The position numbers and the translations under genes are program-made. A DNA stretch of 11,916 nt from Prevotellaceae bacterium (GTDB taxonomy: Bacteria > Bacteroidota > Bacteroidia > Bacteroidales > Paludibacteraceae), in NCBI GenBank assembly GCA_031270565.1, contig JAISXJ010000045.1:1-11916 (forward strand), in the 5' to 3' direction. The notes below the pieces were generated by a model. That model was not told the origin of the DNA. It made no database searches and was given only the letters and a program-made list of their open reading frames with translations. Of the stretch, positions 5,942 to 11,916 are shown piece after piece (the first letter of the stretch is position 1; every line of letters starts with the position of its first letter).

Positions 5942-6023
5942 GAACACAGATGACACAGATTTAACAGATAGACGCAAGATTTTTATCTGTGAAAATCGTG
6001 TCTAATCTGCGTTATCAGTGTTC
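5942..6023. repeat. 82-bp imperfect palindromic intergenic element
   Basis: The left arm starts GAACACAGATGACACAGATT and the right arm ends AATCTGCGTTATCAGTGTTC; they are near reverse complements with three mismatches over the outer 20 bp, and the pairing continues inward. Within it CAGAT-like units recur every 9-10 bp. It resembles the ATCTGTGTTC-type palindromic repeats I recall from intergenic regions of Bacteroidetes and other genomes, but the family name and copy number cannot be settled here. It could be a non-autonomous mobile repeat, an RNA hairpin ending the upstream operon, or both. Confidence 0.75.
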
Positions 6024-6030
6024 AAAAATA

Positions 6031-6096
6031 AAAAACAGAACACAGATTATACGAAACAACGTTCGGCGTAGCCAATTTACTAAACTCTAAAAACTA
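6031..6096. repeat. 66-bp dispersed repeat, copy 2
   Basis: Same segment as 2745-2810, differing at one position by eye. It starts 7 bp after the palindromic element with the same AAAAACAGAACACAGAT head, and ends inside the heptamer array that precedes the second FISUMP promoter. Confidence 0.8.
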
Positions 6097-6109
6097 CACT
6101 CTAATAACT
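6082..6109 (+). repeat. Heptamer array upstream of the FISUMP 2 promoter
   Basis: Four words in register (AAACTCT, AAAAACT, ACACTCT, AATAACT) directly abut the promoter 18-mer at 6110. The first two words lie in the 66-bp repeat. Confidence 0.85.
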
Positions 6110-6127
6110 AAAAAAGTATTATCTTTG
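6110..6127 (+). promoter_or_regulatory. Promoter of the second FISUMP cassette
   Basis: AAAAAAGTATTATCTTTG, identical to 304-321, with the -7 box TATCTTTG at 6120-6127. Transcription would start near 6133, about 384 nt before the ATG. Confidence 0.7.
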
Positions 6128-6132
6128 CCCCG

Positions 6133-6516
6133 TTCTTAAACACTACTAAAATCAAATTAGGACTATGCTTGCATCTGGTATTCCATATTCACCATTTTTT
6201 CAGATTAGACGGTTCAACCGGCTAAAAGTAAGCTCGTTACAAAAGCCCCCCCCCTGCATTCGCCTTAACTCCTTGTATTCAAGGGATTAACAATTTCTCA
6301 GACTTTTTCCATTTGACAGTTAACAGCGCGAAATTTTTTTGCGTCTTTTTGCCATATACATCTGTAACGGCAACTTTCCGGAATTTTCGGAGGTGTTGCC
6401 GCTGTGTTTTATTGCATCCTCCCGCTTTGGCGGGAGAACACAAAAGCGCGAAAAACTGACAACTTAATTTATGTATTACTATATCTATCAATTAATTAAT
6501 TTAAAACGTATCTATT
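6133..6516 (+). promoter_or_regulatory. Long conserved 5' leader of FISUMP gene 2
   Basis: This is the homolog of the leader at 327-740. The best-conserved block (6166-6285) keeps the palindromic CGGTTCAACCG, the run of nine C (6246-6254) and the CCTTG-TATT-CAAGG hairpin. After a less similar stretch, the region from about 6322 is conserved again and carries the hairpin at 6368-6401. A second stable hairpin, CTCCCGC-TTTG-GCGGGAG (6419-6436), stands where leader 1 has the weaker CCCC/GGG pairing. It lacks a T tract, so it is not a terminator. The A/T-rich stretch before the ATG (about 6479-6507) matches leader 1. Confidence 0.65.
6368..6401 (+). promoter_or_regulatory. Leader hairpin with conserved pairing, copy 2
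   Basis: CGGCAAC (6368-6374) pairs with GTTGCCG (6395-6401). TTTCCG (6375-6380) pairs with CGGAGG (6388-6393), with T6394 bulged and the 7-nt loop GAATTTT (6381-6387). Compared with 560-595, changed positions switch between G-C or A-T pairs and G-T (G-U in RNA) pairs, so the stem survives. Confidence 0.7.
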
Positions 6517-7923
6517 ATGAAACTCAAAACTTTTCTTTTCCCAGTCCTTATCACAGGACTTTTAAGCGTCGCTTCTTTTTCTGTGGCGCAGGTAACTATC
6601 GGTGGTAGCGAGCCGCCCGCAGCAGGAGCTATCCTTGACTTGAACAGCACGACTAAAGGCGGGTTGGCGCTGTCGAATGTAAGTATTCCCGATTTGGAGA
6701 AGATTCCAACCGGTACTAATCTCTTTCCGGGCATTACTGCAGGAGATAATGACGATGTAAACGCCGATTTTATAGGCGCCATCGTTTACAACAATTCAGC
6801 AAATGCAGCTTTCAAACTGGAAGTATCTGAACAGAACACTATTGATAGGGGGGTAAAAGGCATTTTTGTCTGGGACGGCAACAGATGGAACTCAATCGGT
6901 AGCACACTTGTATATTCCCTGACCTTTGCCCCGTACAATCTTGGAGCTGACCTTTCCGTGTTAAGTGGTATAGGTTATGATGATCTCAGTCCGGCAAAAC
7001 GACAGATTAAATATCTTGCTTCCTGCACCCTTGACGAGGCTTATAATGTTTGGGGTGACCACTACCAGTGGGGACGTGTCGCTGACGGACACGAAAAAGG
7101 GGATGCTGTTCCTTATGCAACAGCCGGAGCGCTTACAAGCGGTTTGGATGGTGTCACCGGACAGGTTGTTGATGATACGGGAGGAGCTTACGCTAAAGAT
7201 GCTACAAACCAAAAATACGGACACTTAATTAAAGCAGACGTAGCTCCTTTCGACTGGCGCAGTCCCCAAAAGGATGATATTTGGGGTAACGGCAGAGGTT
7301 TTGCTCTTGATGGTACATTTGCTGCTGATGGAATTGATAAAGGTGGCGTTCTTTACAACGGAGAATACTATCAAAACACGGACTGGGCAGTTCCCGCCAA
7401 CAATCCCTGTGTCTCAATGGGCGCCGGCTGGCGCGTTCCTACTCAGGACGAATGGGAACGGCTTATGAATTACGACGGCGATCCGGGTACTGCCGGTGGC
7501 AGCATTACTTTGACATCTTCTACCGGTACGTCTACCTCCACTCCTTATAGCGCCCCCTTAACCTGGGTACCTGTAAAGGGAGGTGTAGCATCCAAGAGTG
7601 GCTGGACTAATACTAAAGGCAATTTAGGCGGTATCGCTGTTTACAAAACAGCTGACTGGGATGATGCTGCAGCTGCCGATTATAAAAACGGTACAAAAAA
7701 CCTTTACGAAGCTGCTGCTCCCGAGCCTATCTTATTCCTTCCTGCCTCCGGGTACCGCGACTATAAAGGAGGTCCGATGACCTATCTCGGCACAAACGGG
7801 TTCTACTGGAGCAGTACAGTTAACGACACCCGCGCTCGTTACCAGAGCATCTCCAGCAGCACGAGCAGCACGCTCAGATCTGAACGTACGAGCGGCTTTA
7901 GCGTGCGGTGTGTAAAAGAATAA
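6517..7923 (+). CDS. Secreted FISUMP-domain protein 2 (paralog of the gene at 741)
   Basis: The protein has 468 residues. The signal peptide is residues 1-24 with SFSVA-QVTIGG at the cleavage site, the same position as in paralog 1. Shared landmarks are QVTIGGSEPPAAGAILDLNS after the signal, APYNLGADL, the YLASC segment (Cys170), WGDHYQWGR, GWRVPTQDEWERL at 304, and the C-terminal FYWSSTV...GFSVRCVKE core from 429. Length differences from paralog 1 lie in the middle linkers; the C-terminal core has none. It is probably exported, with a FISUMP carbohydrate- or ligand-binding-like fold; the ligand is unknown. It forms a single-gene unit with its own promoter, leader and terminator. Several nucleotide blocks, for example around 7351-7440, are nearly identical to the first gene, indicating fairly recent duplication or gene conversion. 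Confidence 0.88.
   Translation: MKLKTFLFPVLITGLLSVASFSVAQVTIGGSEPPAAGAILDLNSTTKGGLALSNVSIPDLEKIPTGTNLFPGITAGDNDDVNADFIGAIVYNNSANAAFKLEVSEQNTIDRGVKGIFVWDGNRWNSIGSTLVYSLTFAPYNLGADLSVLSGIGYDDLSPAKRQIKYLASCTLDEAYNVWGDHYQWGRVADGHEKGDAVPYATAGALTSGLDGVTGQVVDDTGGAYAKDATNQKYGHLIKADVAPFDWRSPQKDDIWGNGRGFALDGTFAADGIDKGGVLYNGEYYQNTDWAVPANNPCVSMGAGWRVPTQDEWERLMNYDGDPGTAGGSITLTSSTGTSTSTPYSAPLTWVPVKGGVASKSGWTNTKGNLGGIAVYKTADWDDAAAADYKNGTKNLYEAAAPEPILFLPASGYRDYKGGPMTYLGTNGFYWSSTVNDTRARYQSISSSTSSTLRSERTSGFSVRCVKE
7822..7893 (+). other. Hypervariable 24-codon segment of FISUMP 2
   Basis: Counterpart of 2052-2123. Only codons 5 (GCT), 7 (TAC), 16 (AGC) and 22 (CGT) are shared. The segment is rich in Ser and Thr (AGC and ACG codons), where the paralog has Tyr, Asn and Phe. 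Confidence 0.6.
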
Positions 7924-7945
7924 GAGTTTCCGCCCAAGACAAAAC

Positions 7946-7967
7946 AAAAGCCCCGCGAGGGGCTTTT
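7946..7967 (+). terminator. Terminator of FISUMP gene 2
   Basis: AAAAGCCCC and GGGGCTTTT pair around the loop GCGA, 22 bp after the stop codon. The stem is the same as in the terminator after FISUMP 1, with a different loop. Confidence 0.85.
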
Positions 7968-7969
7968 AT

Positions 7970-8025
7970 AGTTTTTAGTTATTAGAGTGTAGTTATTAGT
8001 GAATAACGAATAACGAATAGTGAAT
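7970..8025 (-). repeat. Heptamer array after FISUMP 2
   Basis: Eight words in register: AGTTTTT, AGTTATT, AGAGTGT, AGTTATT, AGTGAAT, AACGAAT, AACGAAT, AGTGAAT. The first five repeat the order at 24-58. No opposite-orientation array follows; the nuo promoter downstream is free of heptamers. Confidence 0.88.
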
Positions 8026-8051
8026 AATAAAAAACGAGAACGAAAGATGTT

Positions 8052-8079
8052 GCGGTATTAGCCGATATCGCTTTTTTTT
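8052..8079 (+). terminator. Possible second terminator before the nuo operon
   Basis: GCGGTAT (8052-8058) pairs with ATATCGC (8065-8071) around a 6-nt loop and is followed by eight T (8072-8079). It could back up the FISUMP 2 terminator or end an unrecognised short transcript. The stem is only moderately stable. Confidence 0.45.
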
Positions 8080-8109
8080 GCAGGATAAAAAAAAATATAC
8101 CGTTAATAC

Positions 8110-8139
8110 TTGCAGAGATAATTATTATTTATACTTTTG
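8110..8139 (+). promoter_or_regulatory. Promoter of the nuo operon
   Basis: A TTG (8110-8112) at -33 spacing and the -7 box TACTTTTG (8132-8139, TAnnTTTG) are 19 bp apart. Transcription would start near 8145, leaving a leader of about 75 nt. Unlike the other promoters in the window it has no heptamer array directly upstream. Confidence 0.65.
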
Positions 8140-8219
8140 CAGCGTCAGTTAATACACTGTCTGATTTTATTAACACACACATTATTAGCCATTTATTAAT
8201 AAATGCCATCAATCTGTTT

Positions 8220-8573
8220 ATGAGTAATTCTGCTGTCTTCCTTGTCGTTTTGATAACGGCTGTCGTCATGGTGATAGCTGCTTTGTTAATTGCGAAGCTT
8301 TTGGCGCCATGGTCATCCAATCCTTTAAAAGGCGAACCTTACGAATGTGGTATCCCCACTCGTGGCGAAACATGGATTCAATTCAGGGTAGGGTATTATC
8401 TCTTCGCCATATTGTTTCTTATATTCGACATTGAAACCGTTCTGCTTTTCCCGTGGGCAGTTATAATGCGAGATTTGGGCGTTCAAGGGTTGATTCTGGT
8501 TTCGTTCTTTCTGGTGATACTAACATTAGGTCTGGCGTATGCCTGGAAAAAAAGAATATTGAGATGGATGTAA
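8220..8573 (+). CDS. nuoA: NADH-quinone oxidoreductase subunit A
   Basis: The protein has 117 residues, with three membrane helices (about 4-29, 57-80 and 88-108) and the conserved first loop carrying YECG (Cys43). FDIE (Asp70, Glu72) lies in the second helix. NuoA is a small membrane subunit at the junction of the quinone site and the membrane arm of complex I; the Cys loop moves during turnover in homologs. It is the first gene of the nuo operon. Its last 10 nt overlap the start of nuoB. Confidence 0.95.
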   Translation: MSNSAVFLVVLITAVVMVIAALLIAKLLAPWSSNPLKGEPYECGIPTRGETWIQFRVGYYLFAILFLIFDIETVLLFPWAVIMRDLGVQGLILVSFFLVILTLGLAYAWKKRILRWM

Positions 8574-9181
8574 AAAAGCTAAAGATTAAGGGACTTAAAT
8601 ACGACGATTTCAAGGATAATGAATACCTTGAAGCGTATGTAACCGAGTTGCGAGATAACGGCGTCAACGTCGTAGTTGCAAAATTAGATGAGATAATCAA
8701 CTGGGGACGCTCCAATTCCGTATGGCCTCTGACATTTGCAACCAGTTGCTGCGGTATCGAATTTATGAGTCTGGGCGCTCCCCGTTACGACTTTGCGCGG
8801 TTTGGCTGGGAGGTAACCCGCAACTCACCGCGTCAGGCAGATGTGGTGTTTGTTTTCGGCACCATCGTCCATAAAATGGCGCCGGTTCTCAGACGTCTCT
8901 ACGATCAGATGGCAGAGCCGAAATATGTTATAGCCGTCGGCAGTTGCGCCATTAGCGGAGGACCTTTCAAGAGTTCCTATCACACCGTATTGGGTGTGGA
9001 TGAAATAATACCCGTAGATGTTTTCGTGCCGGGATGTCCGCCCCGTCCGGACGCAATTATATATGGTATGATGCAACTGGCGCGTAAGATAAAATTGCAG
9101 GAGTTTTTCTCTCTGCCCAAACAACCCACAGCAAAAAGAATAGAAACATTAATAGAAGCAAATACCGATGGAAAGCATTAA
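8564..9181 (+). CDS. nuoB: NADH-quinone oxidoreductase subunit B
   Basis: The protein has 205 residues from the ATG at 8564. A longer frame opens at 8453, but its first 37 codons lie inside nuoA in another frame and are unlike NuoB, so the internal ATG is chosen. The ligands of the terminal 4Fe-4S cluster N2 are all present: Cys62-Cys63 (TSCCGIEFM), Cys128 (GSCAISGG) and Cys158 (PGCPPRPD). N2 passes electrons to the quinone. The protein sits on the membrane at the base of the peripheral arm. It overlaps nuoA by 10 nt and nuoCD by 14 nt, which suggests coupled translation and fixed stoichiometry. Confidence 0.96.
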   Translation: MDVKKLKIKGLKYDDFKDNEYLEAYVTELRDNGVNVVVAKLDEIINWGRSNSVWPLTFATSCCGIEFMSLGAPRYDFARFGWEVTRNSPRQADVVFVFGTIVHKMAPVLRRLYDQMAEPKYVIAVGSCAISGGPFKSSYHTVLGVDEIIPVDVFVPGCPPRPDAIIYGMMQLARKIKLQEFFSLPKQPTAKRIETLIEANTDGKH

Positions 9182-10802
9182 ACAGAAACTCGTGCAACTT
9201 GGTTTTGCACAGGTGGATGGTGAAGACCATTTCCTGAGGGTTGCCGTTCCCAGTGAACATCTCTACGAAACGGCACGCGCTCTGCGCTATGAGTGGGATA
9301 TACCATTCGACTTCCTGATAGATATTGTCGGCATGGATTTCGGCGACAGTTTGGGCGTCATCTATCGCCTGAACAGCTCACAAAGTCCGCAATCCATTAT
9401 CGAACTCAAAACCACTACCCCCGACAGAGACAATCCGTTACTCTATTCCGTTCACGACCTTTGGCAGTCTGCAGGTTTGTATGAAAGGGAAGTTTACGAC
9501 TTTTTCGGCATCGGTTTTATTAACAATCCCGACATGCGCCGCCTGTTCCTGCGTTCTGACTGGTACGGCTATCCGTTGCGCAAGGATTACAATGCCGACC
9601 CCGCATACAATCCCATACCATACGACAATGAAGAAATTGATGACATGGAGCGCATCCGGAAGATTGAAATCCATGACGGTAAGCCGGTTACAACCATTAG
9701 TCAGCGTTTTAAGACTACCGATTATGTGCTGAATTTTGGACCTCAGCATCCCTCTACTCACGGGGTACTGCATTTGCGGGTGGCGTTGGATGGAGAGATT
9801 ATCAAAGACATAGACCCGAACTTCGGCTACATTCATCGCGGCATCGAAAAGATGAGCGAAAGTTATACCTATCCTCAAATTCTCCATTTAACCGACCGGC
9901 TTGACTATCTTTCCGGAACAATCAACCGGCACGGACTGTGTCTCTGCTGCGAAAAGGCATTGGAACTGGACGTTCCCGAACGTGCACACTACATTCGCAC
10001 CATCATTGACGAATTGACGCGCATAGCCTCTCATCTGCTCGGCTGGGGTTGTATGTGTATGGATATGGGAGCAATTACGGCGTTTACTTATGGTATGCGC
10101 GACAGGGAGAAGATTATGGACATCTTCGAGGAGACGTCGGGCGGTCGCCTGATGGTGAATTACAGTGTCATTGGCGGCGTTAAGGATGATATTCATCCGA
10201 ACTTTCAACGTCGTGTAAAGGCATTTATTCCCTATATGCGTGCCATGCTCAAAGAGCATCATCTTCTTTTCACCGGCAATCCGATAGCCAGAGGGCGTAT
10301 GAAGAATGTCGGGTGTTTAACCAAAGAACAGGCAATTTCTCTTGGGGCAACCGGTCCCGTTGGACGGGCGTCGGGCTGGTCGAATGATGTGCGGAAAATT
10401 GCACCGTACGCAGCCTATTCTCACGCCAAATTCGATGAGGTGATTCGGCAGGGCGGCTCTGCTTTCGACCGCTATATGGCGCGTCTGGATGAGATTGAGG
10501 AGTCGCTTAAAATCATAGAGCAGTTGGTGGATGCCATTCCCGAAGGCGCTTATGCGGCAAAAACAAAGGCTGTCATCCGTCTGCCCGAAGGAGAATTTAC
10601 ACAGCGTGTAGAAAACGCTCGCGGAGAATATGACGTCTATATCAACAGTAAAGGCGATAAATCGCCCTACCGGATAAAGTTCCGTTCTCCGAGCTTGCCT
10701 CTGGTAAACTGTTTACCTTTCACGGTGATAGAGGAGAAGATTGCCGATTTGATGATGGTTGGCGGGTCGTTGGATTATGTAATACCTTGTATTGACAGAT
10801 AA
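9168..10802 (+). CDS. nuoCD: NADH-quinone oxidoreductase fused subunits C and D
   Basis: The protein has 544 residues and is a NuoC-NuoD fusion. The NuoC part covers about 1-145, with the signature EREVYDFFGIGFINNPDMRR at 106-125. An acidic linker (about 146-180) precedes the NuoD part, which opens NFGPQHPSTHG at 189-199 and has YIHRGIEK at 221-228. NuoD forms much of the quinone pocket with NuoB and NuoH; the fold derives from the NiFe-hydrogenase large subunit, but the nickel-binding cysteines are absent here as usual. The C-terminus is DYVIPCIDR. The fusion also occurs in E. coli and other lineages. Eleven base pairs separate it from nuoH, with no EFG between them. Confidence 0.95.
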   Translation: MESIKQKLVQLGFAQVDGEDHFLRVAVPSEHLYETARALRYEWDIPFDFLIDIVGMDFGDSLGVIYRLNSSQSPQSIIELKTTTPDRDNPLLYSVHDLWQSAGLYEREVYDFFGIGFINNPDMRRLFLRSDWYGYPLRKDYNADPAYNPIPYDNEEIDDMERIRKIEIHDGKPVTTISQRFKTTDYVLNFGPQHPSTHGVLHLRVALDGEIIKDIDPNFGYIHRGIEKMSESYTYPQILHLTDRLDYLSGTINRHGLCLCCEKALELDVPERAHYIRTIIDELTRIASHLLGWGCMCMDMGAITAFTYGMRDREKIMDIFEETSGGRLMVNYSVIGGVKDDIHPNFQRRVKAFIPYMRAMLKEHHLLFTGNPIARGRMKNVGCLTKEQAISLGATGPVGRASGWSNDVRKIAPYAAYSHAKFDEVIRQGGSAFDRYMARLDEIEESLKIIEQLVDAIPEGAYAAKTKAVIRLPEGEFTQRVENARGEYDVYINSKGDKSPYRIKFRSPSLPLVNCLPFTVIEEKIADLMMVGGSLDYVIPCIDR

Positions 10803-10813
10803 AACAAAATCGT

Positions 10814-11875
10814 ATGTTTCATTTGAGTATAATAACAGAGTGGATTGATCAGGGATTGCGTTCGGCGCTGGGCGACGGCTGGGCGCTGGTCATTGAATTT
10901 GTGCTAATCGGTTTAGCCATACTGGCTGCCTATTGCATTCTTGCCCTGATACTGATTTATGTAGAACGGCGGATATGCGCCTTTTTCCAGTGCCGTTTAG
11001 GTCCTAATCGTGTGGGACCTTTTGGGTTGTTGCAGAGTGTTGCCGATATGGTAAAGATTTTGCTCAAAGAGTTGATTTGGATTAGGCGTGCCGATAAATT
11101 GCTGTTTTTTCTGGCGCTGGTGCTGGTGATACTGGCATCGTTGCTCACTTTTGGCGCCATTCCGTTTGACAAGGGGCTGCACGCCATTGATTTCAATATT
11201 GGCATCTTCTATCTGCTGGCGGTCTCGTCGCTCGGGGTGGTTGGCATCCTGATGGCGGGGTGGTCGAGTAACAACAAATACACATTGATTGGTTCTATGC
11301 GTTCCGGAGCGCAACTTATCAGTTATGAGTTGTCGGCGGGTTTGTCGCTGCTGACCATTGTGGTGTTGTCGGGGACGATGCAACTCTCCGAGATTGTTGC
11401 ACAGCAAGCTGACGGCTGGTTTATTTTCAAAGGGCATGTTCCGGCGCTGATAGCGTTTGTCATCTATTTGATTGCGGGTCATGCCGAAACGAATCGCGGT
11501 CCCTTTGATTTGCCCGAAGCCGAATCTGAGTTGACGGCAGGATACCACACCGAATATTCCGGCATACAATTTGGCTTTTTCTATTTAGCCGAATATCTGA
11601 ATCTGTTCATCATTGCCGCCATTGCCACCACCGTATTTTTAGGCGGCTGGATGCCGCTCCACATTCCGGGCTGGGACGGATTCAACGAGGTGATGGATTA
11701 TATTCCACCTGTGCTGTGGTTTTTAGGCAAGGTAGCGATATGCGTATTTATGTCGCTGTGGGTTCGGTGGTCGTTCCCGCGCCTGCGAATTGACCAGCTG
11801 CTTAAGCTGGAATGGAAAATACTTATGCCTATCAGTTTGGCAAACATCCTGTTAATGGCGCTTTGTGTAATGTAA
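10814..11875 (+). CDS. nuoH: NADH-quinone oxidoreductase subunit H
   Basis: The protein has 353 residues, mostly hydrophobic, with about eight membrane helices. The conserved first loop YVERRICAFFQCRLGPNRVGP spans 49-69. The loop AETNRGPFDLPEAESELTAG at 224-243 is followed by HTEYSG, giving the acidic residues that line the quinone channel and the entry to the proton path. NuoH anchors the peripheral arm to the membrane and forms the quinone access tunnel. It directly follows nuoCD, where most bacteria have nuoE, nuoF and nuoG. The nuoI start is 13 bp downstream. Confidence 0.96.
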   Translation: MFHLSIITEWIDQGLRSALGDGWALVIEFVLIGLAILAAYCILALILIYVERRICAFFQCRLGPNRVGPFGLLQSVADMVKILLKELIWIRRADKLLFFLALVLVILASLLTFGAIPFDKGLHAIDFNIGIFYLLAVSSLGVVGILMAGWSSNNKYTLIGSMRSGAQLISYELSAGLSLLTIVVLSGTMQLSEIVAQQADGWFIFKGHVPALIAFVIYLIAGHAETNRGPFDLPEAESELTAGYHTEYSGIQFGFFYLAEYLNLFIIAAIATTVFLGGWMPLHIPGWDGFNEVMDYIPPVLWFLGKVAICVFMSLWVRWSFPRLRIDQLLKLEWKILMPISLANILLMALCVM

Positions 11876-11888
11876 AAAGTTTAACGTA

Positions 11889-11916
11889 ATGAAATTTGTA
11901 AACTACATTAAAGAAA
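11889..11916 (+). CDS. nuoI: Start of the next nuo gene, probably subunit I (cut by window edge)
   Basis: Only the first nine codons (MKFVNYIKE) are inside the window. The ATG is 13 bp after the nuoH stop, and nuoI follows nuoH in nearly all nuo operons. The identity rests on gene order alone. If correct, it is the ferredoxin-like subunit with two 4Fe-4S clusters. The end coordinate is the window edge, not a stop codon. Confidence 0.5.

Noticed and set aside
6419..6436. Intrinsic terminator in leader 2
   Set aside because: The stem is strong, but AACACAAAAG follows instead of a T tract, so it is better described as a leader hairpin.
8453..8563. A 37-residue N-terminal extension of NuoB
   Set aside because: It is out-of-frame nuoA sequence and unlike any NuoB N-terminus; the ATG at 8564 gives the normal length.
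1..11916. Reverse transcriptase, template repeat, transposase, tRNA, rRNA or phage genes
   Set aside because: None could be found among the coding regions or by reading the intergenic sequence; any retroelement explanation for the FISUMP variation must rely on sequence outside the window.

Overview
The window looks like chromosome from a member of the Bacteroidetes, probably order Bacteroidales. The evidence is -7 boxes of the TAnnTTTG type, AT-rich start regions without Shine-Dalgarno sequences, a DUF4369-type TlpA lipoprotein, two FISUMP-domain secreted proteins, and a nuo operon that runs A-B-CD-H with no E, F or G. Genus cannot be decided from the sequence. Most genes lie on the + strand; only rplS is on the - strand.

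Layout. 1-740 has no credible gene: heptamer repeat arrays, a strong terminator for something upstream of the window, a promoter, and a ~410-nt leader. 741-2156 is the first FISUMP protein. It shares a bidirectional terminator with the convergent rplS (2567-2220, ribosomal protein L19). 2652-2896 is a divergent promoter region between rplS and an operon of a TlpA-like thioredoxin lipoprotein, an M16 zinc peptidase and a COMT-type O-methyltransferase (2897-5860). 5861-6516 is a repeat-rich gap holding an 82-bp palindrome, more heptamers, a promoter and a second copy of the long leader. It leads into the second FISUMP protein (6517-7923). After two terminator-like hairpins and another heptamer array, a separate promoter starts nuoA-nuoB-nuoCD-nuoH-(nuoI), which runs off the right edge.

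How the parts relate. The two FISUMP genes are one cassette present twice: promoter, conserved ~400-nt leader with a structured hairpin, signal peptide, FISUMP domain, terminator. Their C-terminal cores differ at 20 of 24 consecutive codons with no length change, between near-identical flanks, as expected for a diversified binding surface. The nuo genes encode the membrane and quinone arms of respiratory complex I. The order CD-H shows that the NADH-input genes EFG are not in their usual place, as in the EFG-less complex I of Bacteroides.

The least explained features are non-coding. The intergenic regions are built from a small vocabulary of 7-bp words (AATAACT, ACACTCT, ATTCACT, ATTCGTT, AAAAACT, AAACTCT). 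These lie in strict register directly upstream of -7 boxes, and in the opposite orientation after gene ends. The FISUMP leaders, with a C9 tract and a hairpin that keeps its pairing despite sequence change, look like an undescribed cis-regulatory RNA family.
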